From: Asterias amurensis
Lineage: Eukaryota > Echinodermata > Asteroidea > Forcipulatida > Asteriidae
DNA: 64,000 nucleotides
Direction: 5' to 3'
NCBI RefSeq assembly: GCF_032118995.1
Contig: NC_092656.1
Span: 20,790,965 to 20,854,964, forward strand
Part shown: positions 47,003-57,500 of the stretch, in pieces
Layout of the letters: every line of letters starts with the position of its first letter
Position numbering within the stretch: position 1 is the first letter of the stretch
Made by a program: the position numbers and the translations under genes
The notes under the pieces: generated by a model
Database searches by the model: none
The model's input: the letters and a program-made list of their open reading frames with translations, nothing else
Told to the model about the DNA's origin: nothing

Positions 47003-49312
47003 TTCTCATTGCACTGATTCTACTTTGGGTGTTCATGTAAACCCCTAGCGTTGTTAGGACGTCAGTCAGTGCCACTGCGTTGCCTGCAACGGAGGAGTCC
47101 AACCTGGGCTAGTAAACCCCCAGACGTGTAGTGTAGGCTTACATTCTAAACCTGATGATTGAAAACAAAATAATAATAACAAATTGAAAAACAGTCTTGA
47201 AAACACTTTTGTGAATGTATTTTCACTAACATTAACAATCATTACAAACAGAACATGGGTTGATTTTAGTTTCACAAAGAGCTATGTAATTATTGATCTC
47301 CAAATCAATCGCAGGACTTTGACAAGATGCTAGAGAGTAAAACGTGATGTCACAATACAACCACTCACTACGTACGGAAAAACTGACAAATCTTTGAAAT
47401 TAAGTTTTATATCTGACAACTTTTTAACAAATTCAAAATGTTCAAAGTCTGACTGGTTTTGCAACAACGTAACCCTCCTGCGCCGTCGGCAGGAGCGCTA
47501 CGTTATCGCAACACTGGACTGGTAAAATGCTGTATTTCTCACCAAATAAACAAGTCGTGCTCTGGGCTGGGGACTCAATTGCAGCACATGTTGTATGATA
47601 TAAGCATGTTTATATTTTGCCCTACTCTCTTTCTTATTGCTTATGATATTGATTAACGCCAGTTTGGCCGCCCTTTGGCTTTTCGCTCGTCCCCAGTGCC
47701 TTGCTCTTAATTAAACCAAAGGCGCTGGGACGGGCAAACGTATCATGCACTGTCATTATTGGTTTAATAATGCGCAGTCCCATCATGCATCACACTCACA
47801 CTGCACTATATTTCTATGCACTGCATACGTGACGGATTTCCTGAACAAGAATCTGTGCAAGCGATTAGCCCATTCCAGCGGTCCTGGATAGACTAGCCGC
47901 TGGGGCCGAGCGAACCTTTGCTTAAGTTGGGCAGGGGCTCTGTTTGAGTCTGATTCTGACCTCTGTCTGCTGAAGTTAAGTGGGGCCTATTTTATCTTTT
48001 TATTATTATCCCATCCATATAATTATATAAATATTATATATGTTTGTAAAATCCTGGAAAAGTTTCCGTATGGCGCCACCACTTTTTCATTCGAAATAAA
48101 ATAATATAGTATCTAATTTACCTGATTGATATATCCCTTTTTGTAAAAATGAGTGAAAAGGTGGTGGCGCCATACGGAAAGTTATCCAAAATCCTACCCA
48201 ATGAATTGGTAGTACCCTAAGCTAATACAATAATACTTACCAAAAATTCTAATCATCTACTTTGTTGGCCTATTTTCAGTACGAAACTTTATGTCCGCTG
48301 CCTCGATTGGAGAAGCAGCTCAAATATTTATGCAGTTTCCATAGAAAATTAATCGAGTAGTCTGTTCAGTTGTGTTTACATTCCACACTCAATGGTTGTC
48401 GAAGAGGCCGTGACCAGACTACACCTTTTTCCCTTTTCTTTTGAAGGGCGCCACCTAGAGTGTGAAATAGTTCAGGCTGGTGAAATGTGAGTGATCGGAG
48501 GTTGATTTTCCAATAAATTGTAAATACTAAAAAGAAATGTAAGTATGCAGAGGCGGTAGTCACTATGAACCAGTTGTTGTACCAGTTACGTTAGAGTTAG
48601 CTGTCATCATATACTTTATTTCTTGTAGTTCACAGAACTGCCCGGGCCAGACTTTTGCCACACAAAACAAGAACTTCCAACCCATCCAATCCATTAAATA
48701 ATGAATTGCATTACCCATCCCATAACATATACACTATCTATACAGTACTCAAAATAAAATCATTACCCATCCATGATCCATACGCTCCCATCCATACAGC
48801 ACTATGAATTTATAATTTTATTTGAATGCCAATGCATACACAAGTTGAAGTGTGGCACTTATATCTACCTAAACCCTACAAGTTTTAGAAAATACTAGAA
48901 TTAACTAATCTAATTCTAAACCCCATCCCTTACCTTACCGGTTACCCCGTAGCCTACCTATCGTTTCCCGTTACGGGAGACGATAGCGGACGAAACGAAA
49001 TAGTTCTAGGAGTACCCCTTACCTATCTATTCTAGCAAGCTCGCTTTTATTTTCCAAAATCAAATTCAAAATTGAAGTAGAGTTCTACTAAGTTTTAGTA
49101 AACAAAAACATGGTAAAGCGCCCAAGTTACAGGGTCTAGTGCATGGGCAGGCAATCTCCTTTTCTGAATATTTGTTACATCTGATTGCATTACTATACTA
49201 ATTGTATTATTTCTCATCATCACTTTTTTCTCCCATGTTTGTTTGCATTATACAGTTATAGCACCTTTCCAAACTGTTGAGCGGAGGTACATCCAACCCC
49301 CCCCCCCCAATA
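47003..49312. promoter_or_regulatory. Divergent intergenic region between ABHD8 and MRPL34
   Basis: The two start codons point away from each other over 2.3 kb. Candidate features: the CCAAC...GCCACTGCGTTGCCTGCAAC segment near 47070, a GC-richer patch at 47460-47530 (CCTGCGCCGTCGGCAGGAGC), an inverted-repeat element at 48047-48195 and a palindromic CGTTTCCCGTTACGGGAGAC near 48963. No TATA box with a clear relation to either gene. Either gene may have an untranslated first exon here. Confidence 0.4.
48047..48195. mobile_element. GTATGGCGCCACCACTTTTTCA inverted-repeat element
   Basis: AAAGTTTCCGTATGGCGCCA then CCACTTTTTCATT on the left pairs with AATGAGTGAAAAGGTGG then TGGCGCCATACGGAAAGTT on the right. 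About 150 bp, no coding capacity, in the ABHD8-MRPL34 promoter interval. Confidence 0.85.
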
Positions 49313-49865
49313 ATGGCAGCGTCATTCTTAGCTCGTACAACATCTGCTCTACACAATGTTGTCCTTCGGCCAGCACTGAACAACGTCTGTGTTGGAGCCT
49401 GCATAAGGAAGCTCCAACGGTATGTAAAACTTTAAAAACTTTGACAAAGTGGCTTCAATTGTACTTCATATGTTGCCCTGTCTTCAAATTCATAATTTGA
49501 AGTAAAAGGATTGATAATAAATAATATTGTAATTTTTGTTTTACATTTACAGTGCTATCATCAGTTCTAGACCAGCTCCTCTGCTAGCGACACAAAGAAC
49601 CCTGTCAACATGTACCAACAACAGTCTGGCGCCTCACTGGTGGCTTTCCTCAATCATCAACCGATCCCAGCATCCAGAGTTACTGCAGTGTCACCAAACC
49701 CCTTCCTTGGTCCCCCGTTGTTTCAAAGCGCGAGGTAACACCTACCAGCCAAGCAACGTGAAACGGAAACGCAAGCACGGCTTCCACCAGCGGATGCAGA
49801 CGGCCTCAGGGATCAAGCTCATATGGAGGAGGCTGCTCAAAGGAAGACGACTTCTCACCCACTAA
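49313..49865 (+). CDS. MRPL34: MRPL34, mitochondrial ribosomal protein bL34m
   Basis: Structural protein of the mitochondrial large ribosomal subunit, homologous to bacterial bL34. Two exons, 49313-49419 and 49553-49865 (TAA), joined in phase across a GTATGT...ACAG intron, give 139 residues. The start [20 protein letters not shown] looks like a cleavable mitochondrial targeting sequence (no acidic residues, several arginines). The mature part is unmistakable: [45 protein letters not shown]; human has ARGNEYQPSNIKRKNKHGW...RRMLKGRKSLSH. AATAAA at 49866-49871 directly follows the stop, so the 3' UTR may be extremely short. It faces away from ABHD8. Confidence 0.96.
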
Positions 49866-49893
49866 AATAAAAAAAACTGTTTGAAAGAGAGAT

Positions 49894-50051
49894 TTTGAAC
49901 TTCAGGCCTGGAACTACTGGAGGCAACTGCCTCTTTTGTCTTGGCCTTGGTGCCCCTTCAAAAGTTCCCCGTATTACTTCAAGATTTTCAAATGGAAGTG
50001 CACTTTGCTAACGGAAAACGGCCTTGCCCTCAAAGATGAAAATCCAGGCCT
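49894..50051. mobile_element. CAGGCCTG inverted-repeat element, hAT-like
   Basis: TTCAGGCCTGGAACTACTGG on the left and AAATCCAGGCCTGAAAC on the right are inverted. The interior GGCAACTGCCTCTTTTGTCT, GGCCTTGGTGCCCCTTCAAA resembles 34037-34490. I do not see a convincing 8-bp duplication here. Confidence 0.55.
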
Positions 50052-51464
50052 GAAACTGTCTAGCCAACACCTCATTTAGGACTTTATTTTGTCAACTTTA
50101 AAAAGTGTGTTTACTTTTGCAGTCATGGTTAGTTCTGCAATGTTCCCTTTTAGACCAGAGAGACTGCTGTCATTAACCATAATGTGGTTGTACTTGCAAT
50201 TATGAAATATAATTTAGGAACGGCACAGGCATAATGGGCGGGCACGCTGGCCATTACATCAGAAGGGTGCTATTATAACATTGTGATCATGTGATGTGAT
50301 GGCCAGAACTTGTACCTTACTGGGTGGGAGTTTATTCGAAGTACAATCACAGGCCTGCTATGATTAGAATGATAGTCCCTCTTTAACCTTTACCCTGCCA
50401 GATTCAGTAGGCGTTGGTCCAAATGTGGAGGGTCTACAACTCCAAACAACGATTGCTTAATCACTGGGCCAGGTATACCAATATTATCAAAGTCCAAACG
50501 TTTTAAAGTTAAAGTGACCACACCATAGAGTGGAGGATGGAGGATTTTAGGCCCAGAATAACAATCGCTTAGCACTGGGCCAGGCATAACCAATATTATC
50601 CAAGTCCAAAAATTCAATGTTAATTGACTACAGAGTGGAGGTTAGTGGACGATTAAATCCTAAAATGTAATGATACTTAGACTTAACTTGTAGAACTTAA
50701 TAATAATACTTTATGTTTTCAAGTATTTGATATTTTCCCCACATTTAATCTGACAGTGTAGACCAATTGATGACCACCACAACCATACTTCCAAAGGAAA
50801 CATTGTAAAACAATTAATGTAGAAAAATTATTATAATTTTATTTCAATTTACGCCAATTTTGTTAAAGGTACATTGACAACAGTAATAACAACATTCATA
50901 GACGCTTGATTATTAGACTGATAATTACAGAGATAGTACAGAATTTAAAAAAGAAGAAGACATTTTTCCACAATTTCTGCTTCCATAAAACCAAGCAGTA
51001 TCTCCAGGGAAAAAACTGAAAGGAAACATTTTTGTTGAGTGGTTTGATTCTTTAATTAAAATGCTTTATAAACCCAAAATGTTTCAAATATGCATTGTTG
51101 ATTTTTCATAAAGTAAAGTCGATGTGAGGTAATACAACTAAAACCTTCAAAGTATTCAAACAATTTTTTGCACTGATATTGGTTTTCAGAGTCATTGCTG
51201 AAATAATTGTTTTGAATCTTCGATCCAAATTTTAGGTGTGTCACATTTATAAAATAAACATTTCCAACTTTTTGTTTGACCCCCTGGTTATAGATTTCTG
51301 GGAACAGTATACTCGGTGCTAGATAAGTAAAACAGAAAGAACATGATTCTATATAGCTGCTCGAAACGGCTGTTTTTGTCCACATTCAGAACAAAATAAC
51401 AATCAAATTTCAGATAAAAGTAATAAACCACATGAGAAACTGACTGGGAAAGTTACAAATTATT
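50052..51464. other. Intergenic, no gene recognised
   Basis: Contains a pair of related segments in direct order at about 50440-50530 and 50560-50640 (CGATTGCTTAATCACTGGGC / CAATCGCTTAGCACTGGGCC, AATATTATCAAAGTCCAAA / AATATTATCCAAGTCCAAAA, AGAGTGGAGG). Otherwise AT-rich with no exon signal. Confidence 0.45.
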
Positions 51465-51705
51465 TGGGGTTGAACAAAGACAAACTTTTGATACTAGGGC
51501 CAGATTTGACCCCAATGACCTCTGGATTCATGTGCCAGTGTCCAAGGGAAAGAAATCTGTCGCCCAAAGATTCCGTCCCCCATATAGGATATTAACATAG
51601 GCTAGAGGAGGATGGTTCAAAAGAGGGCGCTCTCAGTATCAGACGAAGTTTAAACACAGTTGGTCGTATGAATCGCACAGAATCTCCTGCCACACTGAGA
51701 CTCTA
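51465..51705. mobile_element. SINE-like repeat, GATTCCGTCCCCC family
   Basis: GGGGTTGAACAAAGACAAAC, GCCAGATTTGACCCCAATGA, CCTCTGGATTCATGTGCCAG, GATTCCGTCCCCCATATAGG, AAGAGGGCGCTCTCAGTATC and CACAGAATCTCCTGCC follow the same order as 20341-20580. Confidence 0.6.
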
Positions 51706-51707
51706 CC

Positions 51708-51874
51708 AATAGACCGATCCATTAGGCTCCGCCCACGATGCACGTGTGAGCCTCTCCAATGCCTTTCTGCACAACCCTGCCACGCGCACGCATGTCGGAC
51801 TTTATTTGTCGGGCCTTCGTTGCATTGTGATTGGTCAATATGCAATGGGGCGGAGCTTAAATGATCGGTCTATT
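51708..51874. mobile_element. AATAGACCGATCC inverted-repeat element
   Basis: AATAGACCGATCCATTAGGC then TCCGCCC at the left pairs with GGGGCGGAGCTTAAATGATC then GGTCTATT at the right. The interior (CACGTGTGAGCCTCTCCAAT, CACGCGCACGCATG) is CpG-rich. A larger relative lies at 22140-22390. Confidence 0.82.
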
Positions 51875-52476
51875 GAGCTATCTAGCCCTATGTAAGAACA
51901 AAATGTATACAAAGTCATAATACAAATAACACAACTTAATAGAACCCCACAAGTATCGAAAGCAATCGGTCATACCTGGGAACCTCAGGTTCCCATATCT
52001 TTCCATCAATTTTCAGAAAACAAAAGTATCTCAAAACATTTTTTTAAACCTAAACGATCCTTTATGGAATTCTCCCCACAGTTATAGATACTTCTTCAAA
52101 GCTGACATGTTTTTGTCAAAATCTTACAAAAAAATTATCCTCCAGTCCAAGAGTTTGATAGTATTTACACTTTATACATTATAACACGTTTGATTTTATT
52201 CATTAGTATATAATCATTACTTTTGTTAATATATTATTGCTTGCTATAAAATTGTTGATGCTCTTTCTCCTACAAAATCCAGGCTGAAATTTCATGTGGG
52301 TGCACTAAGAATTGACAGCGCAATAACACTAAAAGAAAATCTGTATAAACTGATCCAGAAAAAACAAACGTGGAAACTGATGATTCCTCCTTGCAAATGT
52401 ACCACATAACATGTATGATTTTATGCATTAACTGCAGTATACTTTACATGAAATTTCTAGACCTAAAACCTGTTAC
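51875..52476. other. Intergenic, nothing recognised
   Basis: AT-rich sequence without recognisable repeats or coding structure. Confidence 0.45.
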
Positions 52477-53149
52477 ATGGGCCTAATTTCACAGCGCTGC
52501 TTAACGCTAAGCAATTCTGCGTGCTTACTGTAGCAGAAAAATCTGCTTTAAAGGAACACGTTGCCTTGGATCGGACGAGTTGGTCAAAACAAAAGCGTTT
52601 GTAACCGTTTTTTATAAAATGCATATGGTTGGAAAGATGTTTTAAAAGTAGAATACAATGATCCACACAAGTTTGCCTCGAAATTGCGTGGTTTTCCTTC
52701 TACTGTGCGAACTAACATGGTAGGCCATTTATGGGAGTCAAAATTTTGACCCCCATAAATGGCCGACGTGTTAGTCGACGAGGTAAAAGGAAAACCACGC
52801 AATTTCGAGGCATGTTTGTGTGGATCATTGTATTCTACTTTTACAACATCTTTCTACCCATATGCATTTTATAAAAAATGGTTACAAACGCTTTTCAGAC
52901 ACCAACTCGACCGATCCAAGGCAACGTGTTCCTTTAAGCCTTAGCATATTTCACAGGTTAGCAGAAAAATTAGGCGGCCATATTGCGAGTTTACCGTGGA
53001 TTTGCATTGTGACGTCATTTATTTCCGTGCGGTAAGCACCGGAAGGTTAGCATGCCTTTTTGTGTGCTTACGGTCAGCAGCGCTATGAGATAGAAATTGC
53101 ACGGTAAGCACAAAATCGGTCGATAAGCAGCGCTATGAAATTGGGGCCT
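52477..53149. mobile_element. GGGCCTAATTTCACAGCGCTGC element containing a nested fold-back element
   Basis: Outer left end GGGCCTAATTTCACAGCGCT, GCTTAACGCTAAGCA (52477-52547) and outer right end GATAAGCAGCGCTATGAAAT TGGGGCC (to 53149) form the termini of the GGGCCCAATTTCATA family. The element at 52552-52933 was inserted into it. Confidence 0.7.
52552..52933. mobile_element. 382-bp fold-back element with TTAA target duplication
   Basis: The left terminus AGGAACACGTTGCCTTGGAT is mirrored by ATCCAAGGCAACGTGTTCCT at the right, and the pairing continues inward through GTAGAATACAATGATCCACA, CGAAATTGCGTGGTTTTCCT and the loop CCATTTATGGGAGTCAAAAT/TTTGACCCCCATAAATGG. TTAA flanks it at 52548-52551 and 52934-52937. 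Essentially the whole element is one hairpin. Confidence 0.92.
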
Positions 53150-53343
53150 GATGTTAGTAAGCTGGTAAGCAGTGGGTCCTGTGAGTTGTGTAAAGCTGGT
53201 AAAGGGAACCAGTACAGTCTCCTCACGATGACTAGAGCAAGCTAGTCGAAACGTTGAGACTAATTCAGAACTGACTCCGCGACAGTACAGTTAATTACGA
53301 TTCTATAAGCTAAAGTAGTAGCTCCAGCCTATTTTCTATACCA
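53150..53343. other. Repeat flank with a hammerhead-like motif
   Basis: Holds CACGATGACTAGAGCAAGCT followed by AGTCGAAACGTTGAGAC (53224-53260), a stem-loop between a GATGA and a GAAAC segment. Discussed as a finding; functional status is unknown. Confidence 0.35.
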
Positions 53344-53560
53344 TCCGCCCGGGGAATAGTTAAAAGCAGGACAGTACTTTTCAGAACTGAGAAGTCTCCC
53401 GAACCCCCGATTATCTACTCCGTGGTAATAGAATAAAGCAAGACAGCTATCTACGAAAGGAACAAACTCTACCTGGCAAGTAGATACACACATGGTGTTA
53501 CCGCAAACCAAATATACATTGATACCTCACCATGCAATGCCTCAAATCCTATATGGACCC
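53344..53560. mobile_element. Dispersed repeat, GGACAGTTCTTTTCAGAACTG family
   Basis: AGGACAGTACTTTTCAGAAC, GAGAAGTCTCCCGAACCCCC, GCAAGTAGATACACACATGG, TGTTACCGCAAACCAAATAT and CTCACCATGCAATGCCTCAA match 10022-10217 in order. Confidence 0.65.
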
Positions 53561-54539
53561 AGAACACTTATCATTACGACATGGCTTTTGCCCGGGTGTT
53601 TCTAGCATGGTTGGCAAAATATTGCGCCACATCACCTTGTAAACTCTTACATAAATGAGTCTCATAATTCAAACATAATCTGCTAATTCAAACATAAATG
53701 TGTTTGTGGAAATAATCAGGAATTGAATTGTAAATGCCTGGCGCTTAAATAACAAGCGCTTTGACATGCTCATCTGGCATATATGACGCGAGTAGTACAA
53801 ATGCATATTACAATGTACGTTACTATAATTTACGTTTATCCTTATGCGCCTACTTGCCTTTAATATTTTGCATGAGGTGGGATGTCATTGTAGCCCGACT
53901 ATGTACAGCAAGAATATCGCAGTACTAAAAACTTTCAACTGTAGTCCACAAGTTGAGGTTTCCAAATAAAAATGAATCTTCAGATAACTAATTTTCAATA
54001 ATCTCAGGGGCTCTGAAATTCCTCATCAGGAAATCATGTCATCCTGTGGACATCTTGGTATTGACCCAATTCACCTGACGTTATCAGAATAATCTTGGAT
54101 CCGCCATTTTGGTTGCCAATGTCACTGAACGTTTTTCAGTAAAGTGCCCATTTTAGGCGATGTGGCGTTTACTCGTAAACCTATTGACCACCAAAATAAT
54201 GAGTGTGTATGACACAGTTGCCGCGTGTGACGTGCGTGCAAGGGGTCAATACATGCACTGCCTTAGTAGTGCAAACCCAAACAGAAATAGGTGTCACCTT
54301 TTGAATTCTGAAATGGAAAAAATCCCCCCCTCTATTGGAATTTGTGTGCTGAACTGTTTTATCCGTTTTCAAAATATTCTGTTCCAACCACATTTAAATA
54401 AATTTCACTAAACTGAAACAGTAGGGAAAAATAGTCGAACTTCATTTTTTGAAAGAATTATCAGTACAATGATTTCAATCTTGTTTACAGGGAATGGAAT
54501 GAGGAAAATCCTCTGCACATTAGACCAGGTCTATCGCTA
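53561..54539. other. Intergenic and SPG21 3' flank, no gene recognised
   Basis: AT-rich, no repeat assigned. The right part should contain the SPG21 3' UTR (minus strand); I could not place a confident polyadenylation signal. Confidence 0.4.
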
Positions 54540-57500
54540 TCAGAGATTGTCTTCATCGGAACAATGCTCGCTGGTGTGCCTTGATGATGAGGGCGCTGTT
54601 GCGCTACAATCTCCACGGTCCCTTACCTCCCTCTCTGTTTCAAGCTCACCGTCCTCCACTGGTATTCGTGCATCGTAGCGCGACTGCATATATTTTCTGA
54701 GATGAATCTGAGGGGAAAAAACGAGAATCAATAAATGATTCCACACACTCCTCCAGACCTCCTCTTGTAGTATTGGCAATATAACATGAGCAGAAAGCAA
54801 TCAAGAATAGAAATAAAAATAATAAAACATATCTATATTGCGCCAAATCCATAAAAAATGCTCCCAGGCGCTTTACAACAATAAAAACTATCATTAAACC
54901 ACAAAAAGCAAAATCATTAAAAGGTCAAAAATAAGATCCACAAAATATGATCATAAAACAATAAAGGTACAAGTACAAGTAAACAGATATAAATAATCAA
55001 TCAAACACATTTAGTAAAAACCACACATTTAGTAAAAAGCAATGATAAGAGGTCCTGCAGTGTATCTGCACACTAAAACATACTCAAAGGCCTTAAATAT
55101 TGATAGCTCAGTTTAAGACTGTTTAAGACATTCACAACCACACGTACATACATTAAACATATTTTAGAAAACAAAGTAAAACAACAGTGGGGTGCCCAGG
55201 AGAGCATAAAAGTTAAAAAAAAAACTATAGCCAAAAGGCGTTTGTCTCCTAAAATTTTCTCAATGATCGACAGAAACCCTGGCCTGGTAATTCAGGAAAA
55301 TCCCCCTCAATACTCCCAGCCACCCCCCCCCCTACAAAAAAAACAGCCGACACCCAAGGGAGCCCATAACAACTGTCGACCCCTCCCGCCCCACCCTCTT
55401 CAACTGACCTGGAGATGAAGATTGACCTCATCACAGCGGCTGAGGTAAGGAAAGTTGCCACCTTTCTTGAGATGGGCTCTCTTGGCGTTGGGATAACATT
55501 TATACGTCTCCTCTTTGACAACCTGCGAGATTGCACAGTCGTCAAAAACCTGTGAAATAGACCATGATAAATGCTCATTATCTGTTACATCTAGGATTTG
55601 CTTTCTCTATTTCTTGCATACAGGGATAATATATAATATATATATATATCCCTTAATCCCTTTCCCCTCTCTTTTTCTATAATTGGATATGTATTTGTTT
55701 GTTCTTGTTTTATGCCTCTGAAGAAGGTCCGGTTTGGATCGAAAGCTAAGGCCACCTACCCTTTTCATTATATATATCGAAGTCTGATATAGCGCATGTG
55801 TCTACCAAACAAGGTACTCAAGGCGCTGAGTATACACAAACTTTCAGAAAGATAGGTTATTGCAGTGATGAATTCTGAGACCCAATTATTTAGCACCTTA
55901 TAAGGGTTCACAAGGTGCTATGGCGCATACAGCAGCCACAGCCAGGAACACCCGGGCAAACCCCTTCTCTTTTCGATAAGTGCACTGGGTTCTTTTACAT
56001 GCGTTCCACAACACATGGGACCAACGGCTTTACCGTCCCATCCGAAGGATGAAGCAATGGTTAAGTGTCTTGCTTAAGGACACAAGTGTCACAGCTGGGA
56101 ATCCGAACCAACACTCTGCTGATCAGAAACACCAGAGTTTGAAATCGGTGCTCTTAACCGCTCAGCCACGACATTTCCATATGAAGTCTCCTGTATGAAG
56201 CGTCCTGGGATAAAGTGTTCTGTAGACCCTAGGTACCAGTGTTCTGTAGGCCTAAGTTTTGTAGGTCTCGGGCACCAGACGATTAATAGTGCACATAAAA
56301 AATGCCAGAACACTTATCGCGGAAGAGAAGGGATTACCACCAGTGTTCTTATATAAAAGGTTTGCAGTAACACCATGTAATGACTTTCTCTAATGACTTG
56401 GGGTGGTTCTGAAAAGAACCACTGAAAAGAACTGTTGGTTTCAACTCGACATTTCGATCAGTATGCTCTGATCGTCTTCTGGAGAAACAAAGCAAGCACC
56501 ATTGTTTACATGCTTCCTCAGGCTTGTGAGCTACAGTGATTAAGTTCACTTATGAGACATCCTAGGTTTCATTACCAGATATATATCAATATATAAATAC
56601 AAGCTGTTTGAAGTTTGTACAGTCAAGTGCAATTTGGCCCTTGGGCCACGATTTGTGGTTTTAATAAAATAAAATTAAAATACAAATATAATAAGGTCTC
56701 ACAAACACTCACATCAATCAAGGTGATATCGAGACCATGAAGTTTCTGGGGTTCAACGTAGGCACTGATGCAGTTAAGAGTTAATCTACTGGCAAGATCC
56801 GACTGGTGTAAGGACTCCAGCTAGAAATAAACAAAGATCAACTCAGAATTTGCAAAAGAGGCTGTGGATCACACGTTGAACAGGGTTACAGATGGTGATT
56901 TTTTGGTTAGAAAGTAGGCTTAAGTAGGAAGGGTTGCAAATAAAATCGCCTGCCATGCAGTTTTAGAATTATACATGTACAACAATTATTAAACATGACA
57001 AGCACATGGCTTGTGAATGAGAAGTTATCAACTTTAGTAGCACATTTTACTTTTGCCCAACACTTTAATTTGACCTACTCTATGTTTGATGGGTGAAATT
57101 TATAGGTTAAAGCCTTTAAAGACCCTGTATCTATATTATTTCCAGAGCTTGTCAATTTGTCCATGTTCTCACCCTTTCTACGATGAAGTCTATAGAGTCG
57201 GTAATCTCAATGTCATGTTGCTCTCGACTGAAGTTATTCAGAACCATTCTCTTCAGGAGAAATCCTGGGATCATCCAGTACCTACAAAGTAGAAAATAAA
57301 GCATGGTTACAAACATATATAGGAATGTAAAATTTGGTTTAGAGTTTTTATTCTTATATTAATATTTTTTTAGAGACCGTGAAACAATTTCACAACATTT
57401 TATCTCAGTGCGACAAAAATTATTTTAGCGTGTTTAATAAACCATTTTTGAATTGAATTGAATTTAATACAACGTTTTTACGCGACTCTCCTGAAAAAAT

